64,000 nucleotides of DNA from Bacteroidota bacterium (GTDB lineage: Bacteria > Bacteroidota > Bacteroidia > Bacteroidales > UBA4417): contig JACAAZ010000003.1 of NCBI GenBank assembly GCA_013376995.1, forward strand, positions 1-64,000. Reading direction: 5' to 3'. Below the pieces are notes generated by a model. It ran no database searches. It had not been told where the DNA came from and worked only from the letters and a program-made list of their open reading frames with translations. A program made the translations under genes and the position numbers. Positions within the stretch are counted from its first letter, which is position 1. The number at the start of each line of letters is the position of its first letter. Below are positions 34,457-44,026 of the stretch, one piece after another.

Positions 34457-35432
34457 TCGCTTGCTCGATCAATTCTGCAAAAAAATCAGACAGGGTAAAA
34501 CCAGCAGTCCGGGCTTGTTTTGGGATAATACTTCCTTCCGAAAAGCCCGGTACAGTATTTACTTCAAGAAACCACCATTTATTGTCAGACAGAAAATAAT
34601 CAAATCTCACCACTCCTTTACATTTGAATTTTTTATACAGGAATGAGGTCATATCGTGACAAGCTATCGATTCATTATCCGAAATATTGGCAGGAGTAAT
34701 TTCTTCAGCCATTCCTGAAGTATACTTAGCTTCATAATCAAAGAAATCTTTCTTGGAAATTATTTCAGTAACAGGTAACACTTTGATTCCCTGAGATGAA
34801 AGGAAAACACCACATGCCATTTCCCTGCCGCTTATGAATTGCTGAACAAGAACTTCATCATCTTCATTGAAAGCTTTCTCAACAGCGGCCTTAAGCTCAG
34901 ACATCTCATAGACTTTAGAGACACCAACACTGGAACCTGATTTATTGGGCTTTACAAAACAAGGCAAGCCAACACTATCGATTAATTCTTTTCCATTCCA
35001 ATCATCACCCTGCTCAATCAAACATGTTTTTGCCACATTCATGCCGTATTGAAGTGCCAGATCATTGCAAAAATATTTATTGAAAGTAATAGCTGAAGTA
35101 GTAAGGTCGCATGAAGTATATGGTACGCCAATCATATCCAAATATCCCTGAAGTTTACCATCCTCACCTGGAGTTCCATGAATCGCAATGAATGCACAGT
35201 CAAATTTGATTTTACCACTTTTAAGAGAAAGGCTAAAATCATTTTTATCTACAGAAATAGTTTCGCCCTCATCATTTTGGTAATTCCAAGTATTATCACG
35301 TACCAGTATAGGGTAAACTAAATACCTGAAAGTATTCAGATGTTTACGAATTACTCCAGCACTTCCAATAGAGACATCAAATTCTCCGGAATCGCCTCCC
35401 ATTAATAGGGCGATATTCAACTTATCTTTCAT
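34449..35432 (-). CDS. ddl: D-alanine-D-alanine ligase
   Basis: 327 aa ATP-grasp ligase that makes the D-Ala-D-Ala dipeptide of peptidoglycan precursors. Motifs are IALLMGGDSGEFDVSIGSAG, AIHGTPGEDGKLQGYLDMIG, CFVKPNKSGSSVGVSKV and, near the end, RFDYFLSDNKWWFLEVNTVP followed by GFSEGSIIPKQ. It is divergent from a PASTA-protein gene, a common Bacteroidota arrangement. Confidence 0.97.
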   Translation of the reverse strand: MKDKLNIALLMGGDSGEFDVSIGSAGVIRKHLNTFRYLVYPILVRDNTWNYQNDEGETISVDKNDFSLSLKSGKIKFDCAFIAIHGTPGEDGKLQGYLDMIGVPYTSCDLTTSAITFNKYFCNDLALQYGMNVAKTCLIEQGDDWNGKELIDSVGLPCFVKPNKSGSSVGVSKVYEMSELKAAVEKAFNEDDEVLVQQFISGREMACGVFLSSQGIKVLPVTEIISKKDFFDYEAKYTSGMAEEITPANISDNESIACHDMTSFLYKKFKCKGVVRFDYFLSDNKWWFLEVNTVPGFSEGSIIPKQARTAGFTLSDFFAELIEQAIK

Positions 35433-35501
35433 AAAAGGTACCTATTGCATTTAGATTGCAAAGGTAGAGAGTAATTCAGATATTGCACCCCGAGAAATTC
35501 A

Positions 35502-35509
35502 TATCTTTG
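35502..35509 (+). promoter_or_regulatory. Probable -7 promoter element of the PASTA operon
   Basis: TATCTTTG fits TAnnTTTG and lies in the 154-bp divergent gap with ddl, 77 bases before the ATG at 35587. No good -33 element is visible. Confidence 0.5.
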
Positions 35510-35586
35510 CATTCCATCACAATAAATAGGGCATAAAAAAGTTAATCAATATCAAGTCAGAGGCTTAAATCAGGTTGCAAGATCAC

Positions 35587-36417
35587 ATGAATTTCATTCA
35601 ATTTATCATTACTAAACGATTTGTTAAACATCTTGCCATCTCGCTTCTTATCACTTTGATAATTAGCTGGATAACACTAATTCTATTGCAACGGTATACA
35701 AATCACGGTGCATCAGTTGAAGTTCCGAACTTCGTTGGCAATTCGCTCAATGATTTAAATAAAATTGAATCTCTTGGAGAATTTGACATATCTGTAGTCG
35801 ACTCTGTTTATGATTATACAAAGAAAGGTGGAACCATAATATCGCAAGATCCACTTCCAAAATCAAAGGTTAAACCAGGAAGGACCATATATCTTTCGGT
35901 AGTGGCATTTCTTCCAGAGCAAGTAAAACTTCCTGCCCTGGTTGATCTGTCATTACGTCAGGCTAAAGCCCTTTTGCAAACATATGGACTCAAATTAGGG
36001 TTTGTAAAAATTATTCCTGACCCTGCTAAAAATGCTGTAATCCAGGTTACATATAAGGGACGCACGATTCAGGCAGGTGCATCTATCCAGAAAGGCTCCT
36101 TAATTGATCTATATGTCGGATCTGGCAGTGGTGGCAATGAATCTTATATACCATTTTTAATTGGAAAGACAAGAAAGGAAGCTATTTCTGATATTGTTAG
36201 AGCTGGTCTGAGTTTAGGCAGCGAAAATTATGACAGCGGTGCTGATTCCTTAAATGCTAAGGTATATATGCAAGCGCCCATGTATGTTTATGGAAAAAAG
36301 ATCCCAGTTGGTACAACTCTCAACCTGACCTACAAAGCGGAAGGCCTTTTTGATTTTGAGAATTACATTCAATCACTGGTCATTGATACTGTCTTAAATG
36401 ATAGCATCCAACCTTAA
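35587..36417 (+). CDS. Membrane-anchored PASTA-domain protein
   Basis: 276 aa. A single N-terminal membrane anchor (about 13-35, LAISLLITLIISWITLILLQ) is followed by three PASTA domains (about 45-105, 112-175 and 180-250), each with a D/N-L-x-x-A-type helix and a VPN- or LP-type strand. PASTA modules bind peptidoglycan or muropeptides; here there is no kinase domain. A TTG at 35575 opens the frame but the ATG at 35587 is preferred. Next to ddl, a role in the cell wall is likely. Confidence 0.9.
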   Translation: MNFIQFIITKRFVKHLAISLLITLIISWITLILLQRYTNHGASVEVPNFVGNSLNDLNKIESLGEFDISVVDSVYDYTKKGGTIISQDPLPKSKVKPGRTIYLSVVAFLPEQVKLPALVDLSLRQAKALLQTYGLKLGFVKIIPDPAKNAVIQVTYKGRTIQAGASIQKGSLIDLYVGSGSGGNESYIPFLIGKTRKEAISDIVRAGLSLGSENYDSGADSLNAKVYMQAPMYVYGKKIPVGTTLNLTYKAEGLFDFENYIQSLVIDTVLNDSIQP

Positions 36418-36428
36418 TCGAACCTAAA

Positions 36429-38423
36429 ATGCCTAGATCATATACTCTCCTGATATTCATTTTACTCCTTGCTGGTAATTTATTTGCCCAGGAGAGATTA
36501 TACAGCATTGAAACCAACTCAACAATTAAAAAGCAATCTGAGAATACTATTAAACAATACAGGAAGTCGGCAAAGGATAACGGATCTATACTTTTACCAT
36601 TCTTCGATGATTTCTCTAAAATTTCTGTTTGGCCATCAACGGCCAGGTGGGTAGATAATTACGCATTCATTAATACTGATTATGCCCTGAATCCGCCTAC
36701 CATTGGGGTTGCTACACTTGATGACCTTGATGCCAATGGAGACCTGTATCCCAATGCAGGACCTTATCAATTTGACGCAGATCGATTAACATCTAGACCC
36801 ATTCGTCTTGATTCAATATTTACTCCTGTTCCTAAGGCCTTAAATGTTAGTGACTCATTATACCTTAGTTTCTATTACCAGCCACAAGGCCGAGGGTCAA
36901 CCCCCTCAAAAAAGGATTCACTATTGCTTGAATTCCATTCACCACTAGAGTTTGACCCGGTATTCGGAACGACAGATACAACCTTTGTCCCACATTGGCG
37001 CACAGTATGGTCGAGTGCCGGAGGTATACAGGTAGATACGTTTGCTATTCAGCAGAATGGGTACTTCAAACAAATATTGATACCCATAACAGATACAGCA
37101 TTATACTTTAAAAACGGGTTTCAGTTCAGGTTCAGGAATTATGGCTCCTTGGCAAATAACTATGTACCTGATTGGCAAAGTAATGGCGATCAATGGAATC
37201 TAGATCTGGTTTACCTCAATATTGACCGAACAATAAAAGATACAACAATTAAGGATGTTGCATTTGCAGATAGAGCACCATCATTACTCAAGAATTACGA
37301 AGCTATGCCTTACAGGCAGTATGCTGATAATTTTGTGGTTGAAATGAAGGATAGCATTGATATTAAGGTAGCTAACCTGGATGCTATCTCTCAAAATATT
37401 TCTTACAAGTTTACCCTTCAACAAGATTCGCAAGCCCCTTATTTCACTTATGATGGAGGGAGTTTTACAATTTTACCTTATAAGCCGAACGGATATTTAA
37501 ACTATCCACCAATTTCTAAACCATCACCGAATATATTCTATTCTCCTACTGTTAAACAGGATGCCGTTGCTTTCAATAGTATTCATTCTTTGACCGTTGA
37601 TCCGGGAATGCTTTACTCAGAAAATGACACTATTACATTCTCACAGGTGCTTAGTAATTACTATGCCTATGATGATGGTACTGCTGAAGCAGGGATCGGC
37701 CTTAATGGTTCTACAGGTTCTTATGCAGTTAGATTTGCGCTCAATAAACCAGACACCCTTATTGGACTGCAGATATACTTTAATCATGTAAAATCGAGTA
37801 TGGAGAGTGCTTATATCGACCTGGTAATTTGGAATGAAAAATATGGCAAACCAGGTTTGGTTATTCATACAGTATCAGGTGCCAGCCCTTTTTATACGGA
37901 TAGCTTAAACTCTTTTCACACCTATTGGTTTGAAACCCCTGTTATCATCAATACTGATCGTTTCCCGGGTTTGATCTTTTATGCTGGCTGGCATCAAAAC
38001 TTAATTGACAACTTAAATGTAGGACTTGACAGGTATAATGACACCCATCAAAACAGATTCTACCTGGTTGATACTGCATGGCAAATGAGCGATTCCCAGC
38101 ATGCGGGTTCGCTTTTACTCAGACCGATTGTTGGAAAGGCAAATCCGCTTTCAATTGCTTCAAATAAAGAAAGAAGTGTACTTAAAATTTATCCCAATCC
38201 TGTTACAAATAATAATATACATATTGAACTTCCATCAAATTGGGATAGAATAAGTCACGAAGATCTTTTGGTTATTGTCTATAATAGCGCAGGAATTGCA
38301 GTCAGCAAACAGGCTTATTCTGAAGAACTTAATCTGAGTGCTCTGTCTCCTGGATTCTATCTGCTAAAATTGATCAATATACACAGCGGGGATAGTCTGA
38401 CCAGCAAGTTGTTAATGCAATAG
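36429..38423 (+). CDS. T9SS type A sorting-domain protein
   Basis: 664 aa secreted protein. A signal peptide (1-20, ending GNLFAQ) and a large beta-rich body without a recognised catalytic motif are followed by a C-terminal sorting domain of about 80 residues starting LKIYPNPVTNNNIHIELPS and ending GFYLLKLINIHSGD and LMQ. Such domains direct export by the type IX system. Position between PASTA and RluD-family genes recurs in Bacteroidota. It may be a surface or attached protein; function unknown. Confidence 0.9.
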   Translation: MPRSYTLLIFILLLAGNLFAQERLYSIETNSTIKKQSENTIKQYRKSAKDNGSILLPFFDDFSKISVWPSTARWVDNYAFINTDYALNPPTIGVATLDDLDANGDLYPNAGPYQFDADRLTSRPIRLDSIFTPVPKALNVSDSLYLSFYYQPQGRGSTPSKKDSLLLEFHSPLEFDPVFGTTDTTFVPHWRTVWSSAGGIQVDTFAIQQNGYFKQILIPITDTALYFKNGFQFRFRNYGSLANNYVPDWQSNGDQWNLDLVYLNIDRTIKDTTIKDVAFADRAPSLLKNYEAMPYRQYADNFVVEMKDSIDIKVANLDAISQNISYKFTLQQDSQAPYFTYDGGSFTILPYKPNGYLNYPPISKPSPNIFYSPTVKQDAVAFNSIHSLTVDPGMLYSENDTITFSQVLSNYYAYDDGTAEAGIGLNGSTGSYAVRFALNKPDTLIGLQIYFNHVKSSMESAYIDLVIWNEKYGKPGLVIHTVSGASPFYTDSLNSFHTYWFETPVIINTDRFPGLIFYAGWHQNLIDNLNVGLDRYNDTHQNRFYLVDTAWQMSDSQHAGSLLLRPIVGKANPLSIASNKERSVLKIYPNPVTNNNIHIELPSNWDRISHEDLLVIVYNSAGIAVSKQAYSEELNLSALSPGFYLLKLINIHSGDSLTSKLLMQ

Positions 38424-38433
38424 TTTCATTTAC

Positions 38434-39483
38434 ATGATGGTTGAGGAAACTGAGGAAAACATCCCCCAAACAGAGGAGAATGATCTCTATGAACATTATC
38501 GTTTCTTAGTTGATAAAGGCCAGGCCTTATTAAGAATTGACAAATTCCTTTTAGGGAAGATCCCGAATATTTCCAGAAACAAAATTCAGAGTGCTTCACA
38601 TGCAGGTAATATCCTGGTGAACAACATTCCAGTGAAGCCAAACTATAGGGTTCATCCACTGGACACTATCTCCATTGTCCTTGCATATCCACCCCGTGAA
38701 ACTGAAATAATTCCGGAAAATATTCCAATACAGGTTGTGTATGAAGATGATGATCTAATGGTAGTTAATAAAGAGGCTGGCATGGTAGTCCATCCTGCGC
38801 ATGGCAATTATACCGGAACTCTTGTAAATGCACTTGCATTCAAGTTCCAGGAAGAAGGAATAATTAGTGAAACCGGACCATATCTCGTTCATAGGATCGA
38901 TAAGGATACTTCCGGATTGTTACTTGTTGCAAAAAATGAAATTGCTCAATCTATCCTTGCGCGCGGATTTTTTGAACACAAGGTAGACAGGAAGTACCTT
39001 GCCCTTGTTTGGGGAGATTTTACACAGGAAGAAGGAACTATTACCGGACATATTGGAAGAAATATCCGGGATCGACTGGTTATGGATGTTTTTGAAGACG
39101 GCAGCCAAGGCAAAGAAGCCATTACTCATTACAAAGTTGTGAAACGATACCATTATGTAACCCTGGTTGAATGTATCCTGGAAACCGGCAGGACTCATCA
39201 GATAAGGGCACATATGCAACACATCGGTCATCCTTTATTCAATGATGCACGATATGGTGGAGATCAAATCCTGAAGGGAACGACATTTACCAAATATAAA
39301 CAGTTTATTCAAAATTGCTTTGAACTTTGTCCTAGGCAGGCATTGCACGCTCAAACCCTGGGATTTAAACATCCCTCCTCTGGAAAAGAAATGCTCTTTA
39401 AGTCTGAATTGCCTAAAGATATGAAATCTGTGGTTGAAAAATGGGATAATTATTTCAAATCCAACCCATTATCTGCAGAATAA
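38434..39483 (+). CDS. RluD-family 23S rRNA pseudouridine synthase
   Basis: 349 aa. An S4 RNA-binding domain (about 27-85: LRIDKFLLGKIPNISRNKIQ) is followed by the RluA/RluD catalytic domain with VVNKEAGMVVHPAHGN, the signature LVHRIDKDTSGLLLVAKN (catalytic Asp) and LETGRTHQIRAHMQHIGHPL. It converts specific uridines of 23S rRNA to pseudouridine, most likely positions in helix 69 as RluD does. It follows the T9SS gene by 10 bp and converges with the pigment operon. Confidence 0.93.
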   Translation: MMVEETEENIPQTEENDLYEHYRFLVDKGQALLRIDKFLLGKIPNISRNKIQSASHAGNILVNNIPVKPNYRVHPLDTISIVLAYPPRETEIIPENIPIQVVYEDDDLMVVNKEAGMVVHPAHGNYTGTLVNALAFKFQEEGIISETGPYLVHRIDKDTSGLLLVAKNEIAQSILARGFFEHKVDRKYLALVWGDFTQEEGTITGHIGRNIRDRLVMDVFEDGSQGKEAITHYKVVKRYHYVTLVECILETGRTHQIRAHMQHIGHPLFNDARYGGDQILKGTTFTKYKQFIQNCFELCPRQALHAQTLGFKHPSSGKEMLFKSELPKDMKSVVEKWDNYFKSNPLSAE

Positions 39484-39494
39484 TCCATAACTAA

Positions 39495-40796
39495 TTAAAT
39501 AGAATTGGTTGTTCGCTTATCTATAAACCGTTGAGGCTTCCTACCAAATCCTGAGAACTGTTTTTGCTTTATAGTTTCAATTTCTGAAAAGATAATTTTC
39601 GGCATCACGCGAAGCGAAGCATGCAAGTAGGAAATCAGTTTTGAAATCAACTTCTCTGAATTATCCCTGGCCGCTATCCAAATTGCAATATCATCCGTAT
39701 CCAATTCATTTGAAGATACTTCAAGGACATAATCAATGATATTGCTGTTCCCATTCAGTATTTCATAAATCACCGATGGATAGATGGATGTGCCTTTAAA
39801 CTTGATTATTTGTTTTTTTCTTCCAAGGATTGGTGAAATCCGAATAGAGCTTCTTCCACAGTTGCAGGGTGAATCGTATATAGCACAAATATCTCCTGTC
39901 CTGTAGCGAACCAGTGGCATTCCTTCCACACCTAATGTAGTAATAGTTAATTCACCCCTATCTCCTATTCCTACCGGGCGTCCATCATCATCAAGTACCT
40001 CAGCAATCAATAACTCAGGATGCAAGTGACCTCCAGCTCCATGCCTGCATTCAGTAAAGGCAGTTTGCATTTCGGTTGAAGCATAGGTTGAGAATAGTTC
40101 AATGTTCCATAGATCCTTGATGCGCTTACCTATGGTGTTGTATTCAAAGCTTTCATTTCGAACATTTTCCCCAATACAAATGGCACGTTTTACGGGAGAA
40201 TCAGCTAAACAAATCTTGTTATCGAGTGCAAATTCAATGAGGTTTAGGATAAAGGATGGAACTACTACCAATGATGTAGATTTTACCCTAGAAATAGTCT
40301 CCCATTGCATGGATGGAGCTCCGGGACCGGTACGGACAACACCAGCTTTGAGCCTGAGAGCTCCCAGATAATAGGCCATTCCTGCCATGAACTGCTTGTC
40401 CAGTGTAAGTGCTAACTGGAATATATCTTTTGATGATGCACCTGCACAATGAAATGACAAATACTCATTATATGCCAACCTCTGTACATCATTTTTCGTT
40501 AAAGCAATAGTAACCGGAGTTCCCAGTGTCCCTGATGTAGTTGTATATTCAGTAACCTTTTGCCGGGGGACACAAAGAAAATCCATATTATGAATCTGAA
40601 GATCTTCTTTTGAAGTTGTTGGAATTCTTTCAAGCTCATCAAGAGTGGAAATCTTCTCCGCTTTAATATCATTATCTTTAAATATAGCAGAATAATAAGG
40701 TGAATGTTGATCCACATAATTTAACAACTGCTTCAACTTAATTTCTTGGAGGGATTTAATCTCCCTGCTACTTAGTTTATCGATGGCCAACATCAT
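39495..40796 (-). CDS. PaaK-like AMP-forming acyl-CoA/ACP ligase (aryl-polyene operon)
   Basis: 433 aa adenylate-forming enzyme resembling phenylacetate-CoA ligase. TTTSGTLGTPVTIALT is the ATP loop, FSTYASTEMQTAF the adenine-contact motif, YRTGDICAIYD the ribose-binding Asp, and CNCGRSSIRI a Cys pair seen in PaaK relatives. The C-terminal lid begins GRKKQIIKFKGTSIYP. As the last gene of the operon that starts with the tyrosine ammonia-lyase, it probably activates the aromatic starter (4-coumarate or a derivative) for loading on an ACP. Such a ligase is a standard part of aryl-polyene clusters. Substrate is inferred from context. Confidence 0.85.
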   Translation of the reverse strand: MMLAIDKLSSREIKSLQEIKLKQLLNYVDQHSPYYSAIFKDNDIKAEKISTLDELERIPTTSKEDLQIHNMDFLCVPRQKVTEYTTTSGTLGTPVTIALTKNDVQRLAYNEYLSFHCAGASSKDIFQLALTLDKQFMAGMAYYLGALRLKAGVVRTGPGAPSMQWETISRVKSTSLVVVPSFILNLIEFALDNKICLADSPVKRAICIGENVRNESFEYNTIGKRIKDLWNIELFSTYASTEMQTAFTECRHGAGGHLHPELLIAEVLDDDGRPVGIGDRGELTITTLGVEGMPLVRYRTGDICAIYDSPCNCGRSSIRISPILGRKKQIIKFKGTSIYPSVIYEILNGNSNIIDYVLEVSSNELDTDDIAIWIAARDNSEKLISKLISYLHASLRVMPKIIFSEIETIKQKQFSGFGRKPQRFIDKRTTNSI

Positions 40797-40864
40797 GATG
40801 CTTACATTTCGTCAAACTTAATCTGAATAACAGATTTAAAAAATTATTTATCCAATTCCAACCT

Positions 40865-42514
40865 TTACATTTTAGATTTTGATATACGATCATTTATCCT
40901 CTTCACTTCTTTCTTGTTGGGAATGATACATTTGAGTGCTTTCCAGTAATTCCTTGTTGCATTAGCATTCTGACCAAGATTAAAATAATAATCACCTATG
41001 AGTTCATATGTTTCATAAGAATTCGGGTTTAACATTTGCAAGCTATCAAGACTCTCTGCCTTAATGGAATGAGCGTACATCCTGGATCTCAACAGTTTGT
41101 ATAGTGAATATCTTACAACTTCATTATCAATTGCTCTCTTATCAGATAAAACATTCAGAGAGTCAATTCTATAGATGCTTACTCCTTTTCCAGGAAGTCC
41201 TGAAGCGAAAACCTTTTTCAGATCATACGCAACATACTCACCTAATTGATAGGGTGAGGTAGATATCCAAAACATTCTTTTCCTGGGGTTAAATACTATA
41301 GAATGATGTGCAATAAGTTGATTAATAGCATCTTCATTCCCTAATCCAATATCAGCATTCTTGATTCCACGCATATTTCTAAGGATGTTAACTACATCGG
41401 GCACATCCAGATCTTTCCTGTTTTCCAACAATTCGTGCATTCTCCTGTACCTGTATCCGGAGGCAGTTTCGAATCGTTGCGAAAGGGATTGAGGCATATA
41501 TCCAAACTGCCTGCTCTGAAAATGATTAGTAGAAATGATTTGATCTGAACAAGGATCAAAAACTACCTGTGAACCAGGTCTCTTTTCAATGATAATAGCT
41601 CTATTATCCAAAGCAGATCCAATCAGAAACAATTCAGAAACAAAAACATCAAAATGAGAAGCTATAGCTACAGCTTCGTTGATATTTGAAGCATATTGAA
41701 GTATTTGCCTTGCTACTATTGCAACCGGAGTTGCGGCTTTCACTTTCACATCAGAGTTAGCGGCATTTATTGTAACAGTGAGCCCCATTTCATTCATACC
41801 TGAAACTGCTCCAATCATCCCTCCCCAAGTTATAAATGCATGTCGGTATCCAGAATCAGGGCGAACGAACTCAACGATCTTCTCTTTTGAAAAATCGTCT
41901 CCTACATAAAAATCGAAATTTCTGCCTATCAGTAAATCCCCATCCACAGTCCTGGAATTCCATACGCCAAATGATGTACATCCCACCATACCAAGATTAT
42001 TAAGCATATGACCCATATCATGCGCGCCATGATAATTCAAAATACGCTGATAGTTTGATGCTATATTGGTAAACTTGGATGAAGCTGAAAATGAAACCCC
42101 ATAAATCTCCTTTTTATTCTCTTCAGGAATTGAGTGATACAGATTATAATCAAAAACGCCGATAACATATTTCAAAAATTTCAAATATGAATCAGAAGGT
42201 ACTAGGTGATGAATTTGTTCTACAAAGGCTTTTTCCTGCCTGAAAACCAGGTCTTTTGTCAATTGTCCTGCTATCAATCCTCTCTCGAATGGTTTACCTT
42301 CAACATACAAGGTCCACAATCCAGGACGTTCTTCTCTTAACCAGTTGGGGCCAATATGGGTTGTTTTGTTATCAATTGAATCTATTTTGAATGTCTTGAA
42401 ATCATACTCTTTAAATTCATTTTTGAAAAGTGCATTGATGTATATAAAGAATCCAAGTATTGATAAGAATATCAACAAGATAAGAATTCCAACTACCTTC
42501 AGTACTCTTTTCAT
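40865..42514 (-). CDS. C45-family Ntn hydrolase/acyltransferase with membrane anchor
   Basis: 549 aa. A membrane anchor (about 7-28) is followed by an Ntn-type domain whose probable nucleophile is Cys179 in MVGCTSFGVWN, followed by DGDLLIGRNFDFYVGDD and GGMIGAVSGMNEMGLTVTIN. This is the peptidase C45 (acyl-CoA:6-APA acyltransferase-like) fold; in that family the Cys becomes N-terminal after self-cleavage. The last 60 residues (YETYELIGDYYFNLGQNANATRNY region) look TPR-like. It may transfer or remove acyl groups of the pigment lipid in the periplasm. Four bases separate it from the upstream gene. Confidence 0.8.
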   Translation of the reverse strand: MKRVLKVVGILILLIFLSILGFFIYINALFKNEFKEYDFKTFKIDSIDNKTTHIGPNWLREERPGLWTLYVEGKPFERGLIAGQLTKDLVFRQEKAFVEQIHHLVPSDSYLKFLKYVIGVFDYNLYHSIPEENKKEIYGVSFSASSKFTNIASNYQRILNYHGAHDMGHMLNNLGMVGCTSFGVWNSRTVDGDLLIGRNFDFYVGDDFSKEKIVEFVRPDSGYRHAFITWGGMIGAVSGMNEMGLTVTINAANSDVKVKAATPVAIVARQILQYASNINEAVAIASHFDVFVSELFLIGSALDNRAIIIEKRPGSQVVFDPCSDQIISTNHFQSRQFGYMPQSLSQRFETASGYRYRRMHELLENRKDLDVPDVVNILRNMRGIKNADIGLGNEDAINQLIAHHSIVFNPRKRMFWISTSPYQLGEYVAYDLKKVFASGLPGKGVSIYRIDSLNVLSDKRAIDNEVVRYSLYKLLRSRMYAHSIKAESLDSLQMLNPNSYETYELIGDYYFNLGQNANATRNYWKALKCIIPNKKEVKRINDRISKSKM

Positions 42515-42517
42515 TAA

Positions 42518-44026
42518 TTAGTGCTTACGAATTTTTTCAAGTAGAGAATCTATTCCGATGAGTTCCCCACAGGTAACCAATGAACTGACTGTAACTCCCA
42601 ATATACCGTGAACATTGAGATTTTGGCCAGTAAGAAGCAAATTGGGGATTTTAGTCCTGGCAGGTATGAATGTCTTAAGTGGTTCATTACAATCCCGCAA
42701 TACACCGTAGAGAGAACCGCTGGGAGTGCCTGTATAATCCCGAAACGAAAGTGGCGTGAGCGTGTGGTAGGCTTTTACTGAACTTCTGAATCCGGGATTA
42801 GTCCTTTCAACAAGTTCAAAAAGCAGTTGTGCTTTATTTTCCTTGAATTCTTCATAGTCGTCTCCCCTGGATCCGGGAGAAGACACAGTGTTATGAGAAT
42901 TAACCCAGGGTTCCAGTTCTGAAAATTGCATATAGCTCATAATAGAAGCTGATTGTGAATATCCATCCTTACCTGAACCCACAAACAATGCATAATTCTC
43001 AGGCCAATTCTTGAGTTGGTAATTTGTTCCCTGCCATACTTTTGAAGGATCTGAATAATAATAAACATTGTGATTGAGATAAGGAAAACTCTCTTTCTTG
43101 AAGGCAACATTCAGAATAAAGGCGCCTATGCTGTTTTCTAATTCTGTAATCCGGTTTATGTAAGCCTTGCGAAACACATCTGTCTGAGTCATTGCAATAG
43201 TATTCGAAGGATGCAGATCAGAAATAAAGAATTTGCCTTCAAATTCGCGCTTATCAGTTGTTTCCACGTTAGTGACCTGGCCATTATACGCAACAATACG
43301 GCTCACTTCAGCTGAAGTAATTATTGTTCCACCATTAGCCTTGATGATATCAGAAAGCAAAGTTGCGATCTGCTTACCTCCTTCAACACAGCGCCATGCA
43401 CTTTCAATATAGCTGTTAAAGATAAGTGCATGAATATAGAAAGGTGTCTTTTCACCAACCCCTGCATAAAGTAAATTATTCGCTGCAAATACATTCTGAA
43501 GGATAGGATCCGAAACGAATGAATTAATTGTCTCCCTGGCATTTATTTCCAACATTTCCAATTTATCTAGGAAGTTGCCACTTTCAAGGTTATAAAGGGG
43601 AAACCGGCGGCAGATTCCCTTCATATAATCACAGAAACCTTCTATACCTGCTCTTTCTTTTGGAAATGCACCAGATAGAGTGTCTATAAAGCCTTCATAT
43701 GTTTGGGCATATGCGAATTTGTTTTTATTGTTGCCAAACCTGATTATATCAAATCCATCGATATCTAACCTACTCAGCTTCAATGCAGGCAATAATCCAA
43801 CATATGAGAAAATCCTATGCAATGTTTGCCCTGAATCCAATCCACCAATATAATGTACACCAGTTTCAAACATGGCACCATCCCTATAATAGCTTTGCAG
43901 GCATCCGCCAACCTGGGCATTTTTTTCAAGAAGCAACACATTATAGCCGTTCTTACTCAGGATAGCACTACTCAATAGTCCACCTAATCCACTACCAATT
44001 ACGACTATATCAAAGCGGTTATCCAT
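42518..44026 (-). CDS. Phytoene-desaturase-like FAD/NAD(P) oxidoreductase
   Basis: 502 aa. The N-terminal dinucleotide motif is VVIGSGLGGLLSSAILSKNG, followed by VLLLEKNAQVGGCLQSY; the C-terminal FAD motif is NLLLTGQNLNVHGILGVTVS. The fold is that of CrtI/retinol saturase-type enzymes. In flexirubin and related clusters such an oxidase is thought to act on the polyene or its precursor. It overlaps the upstream fusion gene by 8 bp. Substrate not known. Confidence 0.85.
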   Translation of the reverse strand: MDNRFDIVVIGSGLGGLLSSAILSKNGYNVLLLEKNAQVGGCLQSYYRDGAMFETGVHYIGGLDSGQTLHRIFSYVGLLPALKLSRLDIDGFDIIRFGNNKNKFAYAQTYEGFIDTLSGAFPKERAGIEGFCDYMKGICRRFPLYNLESGNFLDKLEMLEINARETINSFVSDPILQNVFAANNLLYAGVGEKTPFYIHALIFNSYIESAWRCVEGGKQIATLLSDIIKANGGTIITSAEVSRIVAYNGQVTNVETTDKREFEGKFFISDLHPSNTIAMTQTDVFRKAYINRITELENSIGAFILNVAFKKESFPYLNHNVYYYSDPSKVWQGTNYQLKNWPENYALFVGSGKDGYSQSASIMSYMQFSELEPWVNSHNTVSSPGSRGDDYEEFKENKAQLLFELVERTNPGFRSSVKAYHTLTPLSFRDYTGTPSGSLYGVLRDCNEPLKTFIPARTKIPNLLLTGQNLNVHGILGVTVSSLVTCGELIGIDSLLEKIRKH

